Shown: in pieces, positions 51,048 through 62,200 of the stretch | Numbering within the stretch: position 1 is the stretch's first letter | How the letters are laid out: each line of letters starts with the position of its first letter | Notes under the pieces: generated by a model | What the model was told of the DNA's origin: nothing | Database searches by the model: none | What the model saw: only the letters and a program-made list of their open reading frames with translations | Translations under genes and position numbers: made by a program | Assembly (NCBI RefSeq): GCF_046557915.1 | Contig: NZ_JBHEBG010000008.1 | Span: 28,069 to 92,068, forward strand | Direction: 5' to 3' | From: JBHEBG01 sp046557915 | GTDB lineage: Bacteria > Bacteroidota > Bacteroidia > Flavobacteriales > Flavobacteriaceae | Length of the DNA: 64,000 bases

Positions 51048-52145
51048 ATGAGAACAAAACTTCTACTATTCTTTTCCCTCATTATTTCAGCAGCATCAGC
51101 ACAAAACAATTTCCTCGATACCTCTACTTGGACGATAAGCAGTGGATCCGCAACCGGCTTTTCTAGAAACGGATCCGAAGCAGAAAACGTTCGGGAGTTG
51201 GGAATAAATCCACATGGTGACAATGAAATATTATGGAAGGCCGTTCCGGATGCCTCATCAAATGCCGACGGTGGCTGGAATTCAATGTACCACAATATTG
51301 ATCCCAACAAAACATACCGATTAAGCGTATGGATAAAAAAGACGGGGAATACCAACGGTAGCACCTATTTTGGGTTGAATGCATTGGACGACACTAGCTC
51401 ACATGCAACCCTACTTCTCAACGACACCGAAAGATCCAATCCCTACTTCTGGAGTGGAGACCTTCCTGAACTTGATAAATGGTATCTGCTTGTGGGGCAT
51501 ATACACGGAAGTGATTATACAGGTGGCAATGACACCTCTAGCGGAATATATGATGGTGTCACAGGGACAAAAATGCACTCTACAACGGACTATAAGTTTC
51601 ACGCAGATGCCGAACGTCTACGCCACAGGTCTTATCTATACTACAACACCGACACGGCAAACCGCCAATACTTTTGGGGCCCAACCCTATATGAAGTCAA
51701 TGGAAGTGAGCCTCCCATTCTAGAACTGTTAAACCCTGTTAGAAGTTCGGGTAGTGTAGAATCGCTATGGAGTGTCTCTGGTAACGACATTAACTACATT
51801 GACGGCAAGGTTGGTATCGGCACCTCAACTCCCGATTATGAATTGACAGTAAAAGGCAAAATACATGCCGAAGAGGTGAAAGTGGATCTTTCCGTACCGG
51901 CACCAGATTATGTTTTTAAGAACGACTATCAACTGAAGACGTTGGAAGAAGTTCAAAACCATATTGATGCTCACGGACATCTTCCCAATATTCCATCCGC
52001 CAAGGAAATGGAAACTCTCGGTATAGAGCTGGGAAATATGGACATGAGGCTACTTGAAAAAATAGAAGAGCTTACGCTTTACATTTTATCCCAAAATAAG
52101 AGAATCAATCTGTTGGAAAAACAGATTAAAGCCAATCATCAATAA
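51048..52145 (+). CDS. Exported fibre-like protein with a phage-tail-type C-terminal domain
   Basis: This 365-residue protein has a signal peptide ('LLLFFSLIISAASAQ'). Residues about 20-225 form a beta-rich region resembling a carbohydrate-binding jelly roll ('NSMYHNIDPNKTYRLSVWIK', 'YFGLNALDD'). From about residue 258 it has the pattern 'GKVGIGTSTPDYELTVKGKI', then 'PDYVFKNDYQLKTLEEVQNH' and 'HGHLPNIPSAKEMETLGIEL', and ends in a coiled coil ('LLEKIEELTLYILSQNKRIN'). This tail is widespread in Bacteroidota surface proteins and resembles the trimerising end of tail fibres. It precedes a degenerate copy of its own tail and the RHS pair. It may be a surface or delivery component; the role is unproven. 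Confidence 0.75.
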   Translation: MRTKLLLFFSLIISAASAQNNFLDTSTWTISSGSATGFSRNGSEAENVRELGINPHGDNEILWKAVPDASSNADGGWNSMYHNIDPNKTYRLSVWIKKTGNTNGSTYFGLNALDDTSSHATLLLNDTERSNPYFWSGDLPELDKWYLLVGHIHGSDYTGGNDTSSGIYDGVTGTKMHSTTDYKFHADAERLRHRSYLYYNTDTANRQYFWGPTLYEVNGSEPPILELLNPVRSSGSVESLWSVSGNDINYIDGKVGIGTSTPDYELTVKGKIHAEEVKVDLSVPAPDYVFKNDYQLKTLEEVQNHIDAHGHLPNIPSAKEMETLGIELGNMDMRLLEKIEELTLYILSQNKRINLLEKQIKANHQ

Positions 52146-52177
52146 AATGTTGGAACTATGAAGGAACGTAGGCCTAT

Positions 52178-52528
52178 TTGCAACCCAAAGGTCTGCAAGT
52201 TCCTTCATATTACAATTTAAAAGAAGAAGTAAAAGTGCAGCTCCAAAACCATTGGCCCGATTATGTTTTTGCGGAAACATACCGGCTTCCGAGCCTTGAC
52301 GAGGTTAAAAAAAATATTGCCGAAAAAGATCATCGGATCAATGTTCCTTCTGCTAAGGAAGTTGAAGTCGATGGTATTGAATTGGGTAAAACAAACCGGC
52401 TATTCCCAGAAAAAACGAAGAATTGACTCTGTACTTATTAGCGCAGAACGAATCGCTAAAAGATTTTAAACATAAAAACCAGCACCTGTAAAACCAAGTT
52501 CAAGAATTGGCCAATAAAGTCGATTAAG
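52178..52528 (+). pseudogene. Degenerate second copy of the fibre-like C-terminal domain
   Basis: The frame from 52178 reads 'HWPDYVFAETYRLPSLDEVK', 'INVPSAKEVEVDGIELGKTN', clearly related to the tail of the preceding gene, and stops at 52424. The related sequence continues in another frame ('EELTLYLLAQNESLKDFKHK'), meets TAA, then goes on as 'NQVQELANKVD' to a final stop near 52528. At least one frameshift and one nonsense change separate it from an intact copy. The N-terminal part of the parent gene is absent. Confidence 0.75.
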
Positions 52529-52550
52529 CAAACAAAAACACCAACGCCTT

Positions 52551-55500
52551 ATGAAAAAATATAATCTCCCCATCATTTTTCTATTTGTTACCACTTTTTC
52601 TTTTGGCCAAATAGATTTTAAACAAGTAGTGCCACCTAATCCGAATGTTGCATCATTATTTAAGTCGGTAATTACCCCCATAAATGAATATAGTGGATTA
52701 CCTAATGTATCTATTCCATTATACACTATTTCAGAAGGAAATATATCATTACCGATTTCTTTGAGTTATGCCACTGGGGGTATACAGGTATCGGAAGAAT
52801 CAGGAATAGTTGGTCTCGGTTGGGCATTAAATGCAGGAGGAGCGATTACCAGGTCAGTAAATGGCGTTGACGATTTTAATCCTTCATGGGGGTACTTGTC
52901 TAATACACAACCTGTACCGGATTTAGGGTTATTTAACCCTGGAGTACCTCTTTTTACAACGGCGGACAATCTTTGCAGATTCCCTGTAAATGGTACCCCT
53001 ACTCTATTTTTAACTCCAACTGGCGCAGAACTGGATTGGGACTATCAACCCGATATGTACCACTTCAATTTTAATGGGTACTCCGGATCTTTTGTTATGA
53101 GAAAAGACCGCAGTGTTGTTTTATTAAACAAACAAGGTATCGATATACAAATAAAAGGCTCGGGAACAAATAACCTCTTTAATATTGAATTTATAGTAAC
53201 CGTTGAAGATGGTACCGTTTACCAATTTTCCGAGAGAGCCTCCACACAATTTCCAAATGGAAATCTCCCATCCTATACTTCAACATGGTATCTCACAAAA
53301 GTTACAGATACCGCTGGGAACTTTGTTGAATTACAGTACACCGATTATGGTTTTATGGAGCCTCTGCCCTCCTTTACACAATCTTGGCAAATACCTACCG
53401 ACCTAAGAAATAGTAGCAATCCTAGTAGGGTATATATAAACACCAGGGGCCCTAGAACTGAGGTAGAGGATATCTATTTATCTGAAATACGTTTCGGTCA
53501 TAGCGCTGATTTATCAAATTATGACAAAGTGGTTCTCAACTATTCAGCCAATGGAATACGTAAGGATGTCAAAACACGATATCTAGAGTCTATAATCGTA
53601 ACCAATAGAAATGATCAGGTTGTAAAAAATCATAATTTCAATTACAGTTATTTTGGAAGAGATTATGGTGTAACCTTTGATTATAACGACATCTCTATAG
53701 GCAATGGAGACTTTGGACAGGAAATAGCCGCATTAAGCCCGCAATATCCACATTTGAACTTCAGGTTACGATTAGATTCTGTGGTGGAAGACAATACCAA
53801 AACTCATTCTTTTGACTATTTTGAGCCCGGTAATATAGCAGATACTCCAAATAAAACCACTTTCGGACAAGATTATTGGGGTTTCTTCAACAACGAACCC
53901 AACTATGGTTCTTTTATTCCAGAAATTCGAGACGAATATGGCAGCCCTGTCAATTTTGACCAATTCAACAAGGCAAAGAGATTTCCCAATGAAAAATTCG
54001 CTAAATATTTTAGTTTAAAAAAAATCACATATCCTACTAAAGGGTCTACCGAATTCGACTTTGAGCTAAATACTTATGATGCCTCCAACTTTCCCAATGT
54101 AACCGAACCACCAACGGTACCAATGGATGAAAGAGCATCTGTAAACCCTTCAAAACCGGATGATCAAATAGTAATTAGGCCCAATCGGAATGCCAGTTTA
54201 TTTTTAGATTATTCTGTTGTAATTATAGGATGGAATAGAGGTAACGACGGCACTTTGCCAAAACCACAATTAACAAATTCAAATTTTGCCAACTCCTTCT
54301 ACGTAACGTTAGAAGATCTAGATGGAAATATTATTGTCAAAAAACGTATTCCAACCGATGCAGGTGATAATCTTTGGACCGCATTTAATCCAGATACAAG
54401 ACCTTGTGGTGTTACAGGAAATGGCAACAATGACTGTAGCAGGATTATTGATTGCAACCCTTTTGGAAATACGGATTATTGTACTTCTAACAACTGCACG
54501 CCCGGTGGGGGTCAACCGGCTATTATTTTTACATGTTCCGAGGAATGGAAATACAACAATCCCCTACGCCAATTAAACTTAACGGAAGATGAATACGTGC
54601 TTAAAGCACACTTCGATGATCTTGGAGGAAAAATCTATGGTCAGGCATTTATTCGTGCGAGATGGGATGATGTTAACGTAAGTGAAGAACAAATGTATTC
54701 CATGGGAGGTGGCTTGCGTGTAAAATCTATAATCGATAGAGACAATGACGCCAATGAAACCATAACAACCAAACGTAATTTTAACTATCACTACAATGAA
54801 AGTGTAGACGGTCAGGTGGTGGAAAAATCCTATGGAAGAATCAAGACTTTACCCAATTATTTTACTGATCATAAAACTATTTACTCCCTCGAATTAAGAC
54901 CGGCCGGTAACTTTAGCAACTATTATGCAAATATTGGTTTACCAAAGATTACAGGAAAGGCCACATCACACAATAGTTTCTCGAAAGATGCTGGAAGCTA
55001 CGTTACGTACGATCAAATAGAAATCACTTACGAGGGATCCGGCGGTGATAACGGTAAAACCATCAAGAAATTTCACAATGTTGAAGATTTATACCTAGCA
55101 AATAATCCTATAGAATACATAGACGATTATTATAAATATCCTCCCGTTCGACTGCCTATCAATGGTCTACACTATAAAACTGAGAACTATCGCAGAACGA
55201 ATAACGATCCCGCAAACCCGATCTATGACCTAGTATCGGAAACGAGTAACAAATACACTGTCAACGGTTTTGATGCAGCTCAGTTTGACTTCTTTGACCT
55301 ATGGACAAACCCAGATCTGTTAATGAGTGCAGTGAAAGAAATGCCAACATCCACTCCAATTTTTATAGGTGGCAGTATGCTGGATTGTAATACTTTTAAA
55401 TTCCAGTTTCACCCTTACTTTTCGAATTTAGTTCAGCAAACAGAAACCACAGAAGTTGTTTATGATACCAATAGTGCCAATCCGGTAACGACGGCTCAAC

Positions 55501-56270
55501 AATTTGCCTACGAAAACGATACTCATTTACAACGCACTAAAACAACCATGACGGAAAGTGATGGGTCCGTGGTAGAGACCAAGGTATATTATCCGGATGA
55601 TATCACATCGGTAAACTCATTGCCAGAAGGAGGCCCTTTAAACAACTACCCTTACATCCAATTGTTGCAAAAAGATATGCAACATCAAATAGCAACACCG
55701 GTTCAGACCACTACAAAAAGAGATGGACAGCTGTTATCCATTCAGCGAACAGAATTTGGCGTTTATGGGCAATATACCCATCCGATAACAAATTTAAATG
55801 CAGACGTAGTTCTTCCGAATATTACCCAAACTGCAAAGGGTACGACTCCGTTAGAAGATAGGCTTGTTTATGAAGATTATCTAATGGGCAACCCAATACA
55901 AATGCGAAAAGAAGATGGGACTCCCATTTCTTATATCTGGGGATATAACAATACCTATCCAATTGCAAAGATTGAAAACGCATCATACGATGATATCGCT
56001 GATGCCCTGGGCATTTCTACCTCGGCCCTTAAGAACTACGATCATTCTAATTTACCGGCAATCAATGGTCTCCGAAGTTCACATCCAGAATTTATAATCA
56101 CCACTTTCACTTTTGACCCTTTAGTGGGAATGACCAGTACCACCGACCCCCGTAACTATACAATGACGTATTCCTATGACGAGCTCAACCGCCTGAAGGA
56201 GGTCAAAGATGCCGATGGGCATTTAGTTACTGATTATAAGTATCACTATAAAGGCCAAAACCAACAATAA
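52551..56270 (+). CDS. RHS/YD-repeat protein, N-terminal half of a split RHS system
   Basis: This 1239-residue protein has a signal peptide ('LPIIFLFVTTFSFGQ') and the N-terminal region common to Bacteroidota RHS partners ('PVNEYSG'-like 'TPINEYSGLPNVSIPLYTIS', 'SLSYATGGIQVSEESGIVGL', 'GWALNAGGAITRSVNG'). A long beta-rich region follows, with a Cys-rich insert near 620-660 ('RIIDCNPFGNTDYCTSNNCT'). The final 120 residues hold YD-type sequence ('FTFDPLVGMTSTTDPRNYTM', 'YSYDELNRLKEVKDADGHLV'). It has no RHS core or toxin tip; those are in the next gene, 14 nt downstream. The two probably form one shell, in the same way as TcB with TcC. The substrate is carried by the second protein. Confidence 0.8.
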   Translation: MKKYNLPIIFLFVTTFSFGQIDFKQVVPPNPNVASLFKSVITPINEYSGLPNVSIPLYTISEGNISLPISLSYATGGIQVSEESGIVGLGWALNAGGAITRSVNGVDDFNPSWGYLSNTQPVPDLGLFNPGVPLFTTADNLCRFPVNGTPTLFLTPTGAELDWDYQPDMYHFNFNGYSGSFVMRKDRSVVLLNKQGIDIQIKGSGTNNLFNIEFIVTVEDGTVYQFSERASTQFPNGNLPSYTSTWYLTKVTDTAGNFVELQYTDYGFMEPLPSFTQSWQIPTDLRNSSNPSRVYINTRGPRTEVEDIYLSEIRFGHSADLSNYDKVVLNYSANGIRKDVKTRYLESIIVTNRNDQVVKNHNFNYSYFGRDYGVTFDYNDISIGNGDFGQEIAALSPQYPHLNFRLRLDSVVEDNTKTHSFDYFEPGNIADTPNKTTFGQDYWGFFNNEPNYGSFIPEIRDEYGSPVNFDQFNKAKRFPNEKFAKYFSLKKITYPTKGSTEFDFELNTYDASNFPNVTEPPTVPMDERASVNPSKPDDQIVIRPNRNASLFLDYSVVIIGWNRGNDGTLPKPQLTNSNFANSFYVTLEDLDGNIIVKKRIPTDAGDNLWTAFNPDTRPCGVTGNGNNDCSRIIDCNPFGNTDYCTSNNCTPGGGQPAIIFTCSEEWKYNNPLRQLNLTEDEYVLKAHFDDLGGKIYGQAFIRARWDDVNVSEEQMYSMGGGLRVKSIIDRDNDANETITTKRNFNYHYNESVDGQVVEKSYGRIKTLPNYFTDHKTIYSLELRPAGNFSNYYANIGLPKITGKATSHNSFSKDAGSYVTYDQIEITYEGSGGDNGKTIKKFHNVEDLYLANNPIEYIDDYYKYPPVRLPINGLHYKTENYRRTNNDPANPIYDLVSETSNKYTVNGFDAAQFDFFDLWTNPDLLMSAVKEMPTSTPIFIGGSMLDCNTFKFQFHPYFSNLVQQTETTEVVYDTNSANPVTTAQQFAYENDTHLQRTKTTMTESDGSVVETKVYYPDDITSVNSLPEGGPLNNYPYIQLLQKDMQHQIATPVQTTTKRDGQLLSIQRTEFGVYGQYTHPITNLNADVVLPNITQTAKGTTPLEDRLVYEDYLMGNPIQMRKEDGTPISYIWGYNNTYPIAKIENASYDDIADALGISTSALKNYDHSNLPAINGLRSSHPEFIITTFTFDPLVGMTSTTDPRNYTMTYSYDELNRLKEVKDADGHLVTDYKYHYKGQNQQ

Positions 56271-56284
56271 ATACCGACGACACG

Positions 56285-59200
56285 ATGAAAACGAACCATA
56301 AGAACATTAATCCAGTCTATTCCATTTTTGTAACCATATTCCTATTTTTTTGCACGGGAATGTCAACGGCCCAACAAATTTCTGGTAGGAGCACTGTTGA
56401 CGAAGGTAGTACCAATGTTTATCTCCTCAGTGGAGTAACAATTACTTCATGGAATGTTTCCGGGGCGGCAAGTTGGACTACAATAGGTGGTGGGGTAAGA
56501 GTTACCGCTGGTAGTAGTAATTTTACGATCTCGGCCAATTTTACGCAAGCACCTGGTTTTACGGCAAAATTTGTAACGGTAAACCCAACAGGACCTACAC
56601 CTCCTTCCAGACCGCCAACACCAAGCGTGACAAAATTCTGTGACTATACAAGACTTACAAGGGCCAATCCGCCTAGTGGAGTTACCTACTATTGGCAAAG
56701 TAGTTCTTCCGGAACAAGTAGATCTAATGCTTCTTCATCTATAAACAGATCAACCGGTACCGTATACTATCTCCGTGCAAGGAACAATAGCTCAGGCTTG
56801 TGGAGTCCGATAAGAAGTGTGAGCTATACGATTGACTATGCGCCTAGTGCGCCACTCTCTCCGACTGTTACCAATAATTGCGGGAACACCGTTTTAACGA
56901 GGTCCAATCCAAATCCAACAAGTAATGTTACCTGGTACTGGCAAAGTTCAGCAAATGGAACAAGCACTTCCCAATCGCAGCTTACCAAGACCCTTACAAG
57001 CGGTACCGTTTACTATCTAAGGGCAAAAACCAATGGGGTCAACTGTTGGGGACCTGCCAGAACCATTAACTATACCGTGGACAACGGGCCGGCAACCCCG
57101 GCAGCACCCACTATACAATCTAGCAGCTGTGGTAATGTGGTGCTGGCACGTGCCAACCCACCAAGTGGGGTTACGTATTATTGGCAGACATCAGCTACCG
57201 GAACAAGTAGGTCCAACTCCAGCCAGACCATATCCCTTTCATCTGGTTCCGTTCGCTATCTTAGAGGAAGAAACAGCAATGGCTGTTGGAGTAACGCATC
57301 TAGCAGAACTTACAATATAAGTAGTCCGCCAGCAACACCGACAGCACCTACGGTATCGGCCAACAACTGCGACAACACCGTTATAACCAGATCAAATCCA
57401 CCTAGTGGCGTCACCTGGTATTGGCAAACCTCGGCCAACGGCACAAGCACCTCGGATTCCGCTAGTACAATTACTAGAACCAATGGTACTACCCAGTATC
57501 TAAGAGCACGAAATAGTGCAGGATGTTGGAGTACCAGTTCTTCTAGTGTTTCTTACGATATTACCTATTCGCCCAGCGCACCTTTAACACCCACAATTGA
57601 TGCACAAAACTGTGGTAGCACGGTCTTAAGAAGAGACAACCCCAATCCTACCGCCAACGTTACTTGGTATTGGCAAAACTCATCCAACGGCACTAGTACA
57701 GGAAATTCGCAACCGACGATCTCTCTAAACAGCGGAACTGTTTATTACCTTAGGGCAAAAACCAATGGAACAAATTGCTGGGGTCCTGCAAGAGCAATAA
57801 ATTATACTGTAGATAATGGGCCGGCACAACCAGCTGCCCCAACCATACAATCCAATAACTGCGGCAGCGTAGTTTTGGCACGTACCAATCCTCCATCCGG
57901 AGTTACCTTTTATTGGCAAACTTCTGCCACTGGTACAAGTACATCAAGTGCCAGCAGTACACTTACTGTTTCTAGCGGGTCTACCTATTACTTAAGGGCT
58001 CGCAATAGCAATGGCTGCTGGAGTAGCGCCTCGAGCAGAACGTACAATATAAATAACCCACCAGCAACACCAGCAGCACCAACGGTATCGGCAAACAACT
58101 GCGATAATACGGTCATTGCAAGATCAAACCCACCAAGTGGGGTAACTTGGTACTGGCAAAACTCGGCCTCAGGTACGGACACCATAAATTCTGACGCTAC
58201 CATAACAAAAATAAATGGCACCACTCAATACTTAAGAGCAAGGAACAGTGCAGGATGTTGGAGTGATAATGCGTCTAGCGTTACCTATGATATAATGTAT
58301 TCACCCAGTGCACCACTAACACCAACTATAGAGAACTTTTGCGGTAGTACTGTATTAACCCGAGATAATCCGAATCCAACCGCTCCGGTAACATGGTACT
58401 GGCAAGATACCGCCGATGGCACCAGTACCGCCAACGGGGACCTTACAGTTACGCTTACTAGTGGCACTGTCTATTACCTAAGGGCAAAGACCGACGGAAC
58501 AGATTGTTGGGGAGAACCAAGAATCATCAATTATACCGTGAATCAAGTACCCGATCTACCAACGGGGTCCGGAGTTTCACAATGTGGGGAAGGAACTTTT
58601 GACTTGGTCGCCAGTGTAGGCGCCAATGGCAATACCTTAAGATGGTATGACGTTGCCAATGGCGGAACTTCACTAGGTACTGGCGAAACCTTTACCACTC
58701 CAACTATTTCGGAAAATACAACCTACTATGTAGAAAGCTATAACAGTGTCACCGACTGCGTATCGCCTACTAGGCATGCCATAGTGGCAACGGTTACGAG
58801 CGGTATTACTTGGTATCTTGATGCCGATGCCGACGGCTACGCGCCTATTAACAATGGAACAGTTAGTAGTTGCGATAGTCCCGGACCAAACTATACCCAA
58901 AACGTATTGCCAGAAACAGATTGCAACGATGACAATCAAAATATCAACCCAACGACCATCTGGTATGAAGATGATGACAATGATGGACTGGGCGACCCAA
59001 ACAATCCAAGTTCGCCAAGTTGCACACCTCCTTCGGGTTATGTAGCCAACGATGACGATCAATGTCCTATGGTTACCTCTAGTTCCAACGACTGCGGAGG
59101 TGGACCGAACGATCCTCTAGATCAAAATTATGTGTATACGAGGACTTATCAGGCTGAACGAACCGATGCGACAGCGTTTTTTACCCCTAATGATAGTCTA

Positions 59201-62200
59201 ATTCAGACCATTGGCTATTTTGACGGACTAGGAAGGCCTATTCAACAAATTGGTATTGACCATACCCCAGATAAAGCCGATGTGGTAACATTTATGGATT
59301 ATGACGATTACGGCAGGGTACTACAAGAGTTTTTGCCCTATCCGGAGACTGATTCCGATTTGGGTACCTACCGCCTTACTGCTGAATCAAAAACGATGCT
59401 GTATTATGACGATGTAAAATACCAAACCACCAATCCTTATTCGGAAATAGCCTTTGAAGTTTCTCCTTTAAACCGAGCTTTAAAACAAGCTGCACCCGGG
59501 AATGATTGGGCTATGGGGAACGGCCATGAGATCGAATTTGATTATTTGGCGAATACTTCAGCAGATGATATTAAACGGTATCGCGTAACTCTTAGTTTTG
59601 CTGATAACACCTATTTCCCTACCCTCATTTTAGATGGTGATTATGCCGCAGGTGAATTGACCAAAACCATTACTTATGACGAAAACCACACTTCAGGAAA
59701 AAATCATAGTACAGAAGAATTCGCCGATAAACAGGGTAGGATCATCTTAAAGAGAACTTATGCAAATGCCCAGGCACACGATACGCAATATGTGTATGAC
59801 GATTTCGGTAATTTGAGTTACGTATTGACCCCTAAAATGGAACCTAGCACGGCAAGCTTATCAGAGATCATATCCAATATGGATGCATTAGGATATCGCT
59901 ATGTCTATGATCAGCGTAATCGTATAGTAGTAAAACAAATTCCTGGCAAAGAAGAAGAGCACATTGTCTATAACACCCTAGACCAGCCCATTATGACCCA
60001 AGATGCCAACCAACGGTTAATCAACGAATGGTTGTTTACAAAATACGATCAATTTGGCAGAGTGGCATACACTGGTAAGGCCATTGATACTAGTACCAGA
60101 GAAACCATACAAGGCATAGTTAATGACTTAACAACACCTTTATGGGTAGTTCAAGGCAGTGAGGATAACTACGGAGGTACCGACATTTTCTATAACAATG
60201 GTGCCTACCCAATAGATTCATTGACCGAAGTTCTGACCATTAACTACTATGATAATTACAATTCGGCACGTTCTGGCACAGCTACTTCGGTTACCTCCTT
60301 CGGCATAACCAGCACTTCAGATGTGCAAGGTTTGGCTACTGAAAACAAAGTCAAAGTTTTGGATGTTTCAACCGCACACTGGATTACTTCTGTAAACTAT
60401 TATGATGAAAAGGCAAGGCCTATTTATATATACACTGAGAACAGCTATCTAAGTACGGTAGATCTTGTAGAGATGAAATTGGATTTTGCAGGACGTACGC
60501 TTAAAAGCCGTATAGCACATACACGCGATGGTAATACCATTGTCACCATCGATAATTTTACCTATGACCACGTGGGTAGGCTTTTGGTGCAGACCCAATG
60601 TATCGGAGATGAAACCTTAGGATATTCTTGTGACGGTGCTTCCGGAGGAAGTGCACCCGCAAACCTTATATTGGATGGCAACATCAATGATAATCAAGTA
60701 GCCACCACAAGTATTGTGTTACAGCCTAATGCTACGGTTGTACCTAATGCTATTTTAAGCATCGATCCCAATGCAATCGGAAGTGGAAGCACTGAAGAAT
60801 TAATTGTACTGAATACCTACGATGAACTAGGGCGATTGGATGAGAAAAAAGTAGGTGGCATTGTTGATGCGACCGATGTGCTCAACTCAATTGGTTTGCA
60901 GACAGTAAATTTCAATTACAATGTTCGCGACTGGCTTACCGGCATCAACGATCAGGATAAGTACGACAACGACCTCTCAATTGATGCCAACGACCTTTTC
61001 GCCTTTAAGATTGATTATAACAACACCGTAGCTGGAGAAACACCATTATATAATGGCAACATCTCAAAAACCCTTTGGCGCACCAATAACGATAGCCCAA
61101 GTCTGCGGTCCTATGCCTATAGTTATGACCCCCTAAACCGAATAACAAGCGCAATCGATGATACCGCCGATAGTAGATACAGCCTAACAAATATCGAATA
61201 CGACAAGAACGGCAACATCGAAAAACTTAGAAGGAACGGGCACACCGATACGGGTGCTACCGCCTTTGGTGTGATGGACGACCTTACCTATGCCTATGCG
61301 GGCAACCAGTTGCAATCGGTAAGTGACACTGCCGAAAGCACAGGGTTCTCCGACGTTAATTCTTCGGGATCGGATTATACTTATGATCAGAACGGGAATA
61401 TGATCTCCGATACCAACAAGGGGATAACTTCCATTAGTTATAATCACCTCAATTTACCGGCGCAGGTGGACTTCGGGAGCGATAACATTCAGTATGTTTA
61501 TAGTGCGACAGGTTCTAAACTTAGAAAAATCGTGAGTACTGGAACCACCACGGATTACGCGAAAGGATACATGTATGTCAATAACCAACTGGAATTTTTC
61601 GGACACCCAGAAGGCTATGTGGCCCCTGACGGTTCGGGAGGATATGACTATGTGTATAATTACACAGATAATGTGGGGAACATCAGATTATCATATACGG
61701 ATGCCAATGGCGATGGTAATATCGATTCTTCAAACGAGATAATAAAGGAGAACAATTTTTATCCATTTGGGCTCAAGCACAAGGGATATAATGAAGTAGT
61801 TTCTTCGCTAGGTAATTCAACTGCAAAGAAATGGCAGTTCAATGGAGTTGAATTAGAAGAGTCGTTCGGGATAAATCTTTATGAAATGGATTTACGCCGA
61901 TACGATCCTGCTATTGCAAGATGGACGGCGATCGACCCGGTAGTACATTATGATTTTTCTACGTATAATGCCTTTGACAACAATCCTGTTTTTTGGACCG
62001 ATCCGAGTGGGGCCAACTCATTTGAGGATCGAAAGAGGGCAAAAGATAATGAGAGTGAGAATATTTGGAGAGATAGATTTGGTCCGCAATATATAGCAGG
62101 TAATACAGGAGGTTCAAATGACGGCTGTTGTCCCACTTCGTATAGAGGGTCGGGAGTGGCAATAGGGGATAATGTAGTGAATGTACTTGACGAAGTTGTC

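Noticed and set aside
56614..58560. The 240-nt repeats as a mobile or satellite DNA element.
   Set aside because: They stay in frame, vary mainly in ways that keep the Ig-like pattern, and sit inside one coding sequence.
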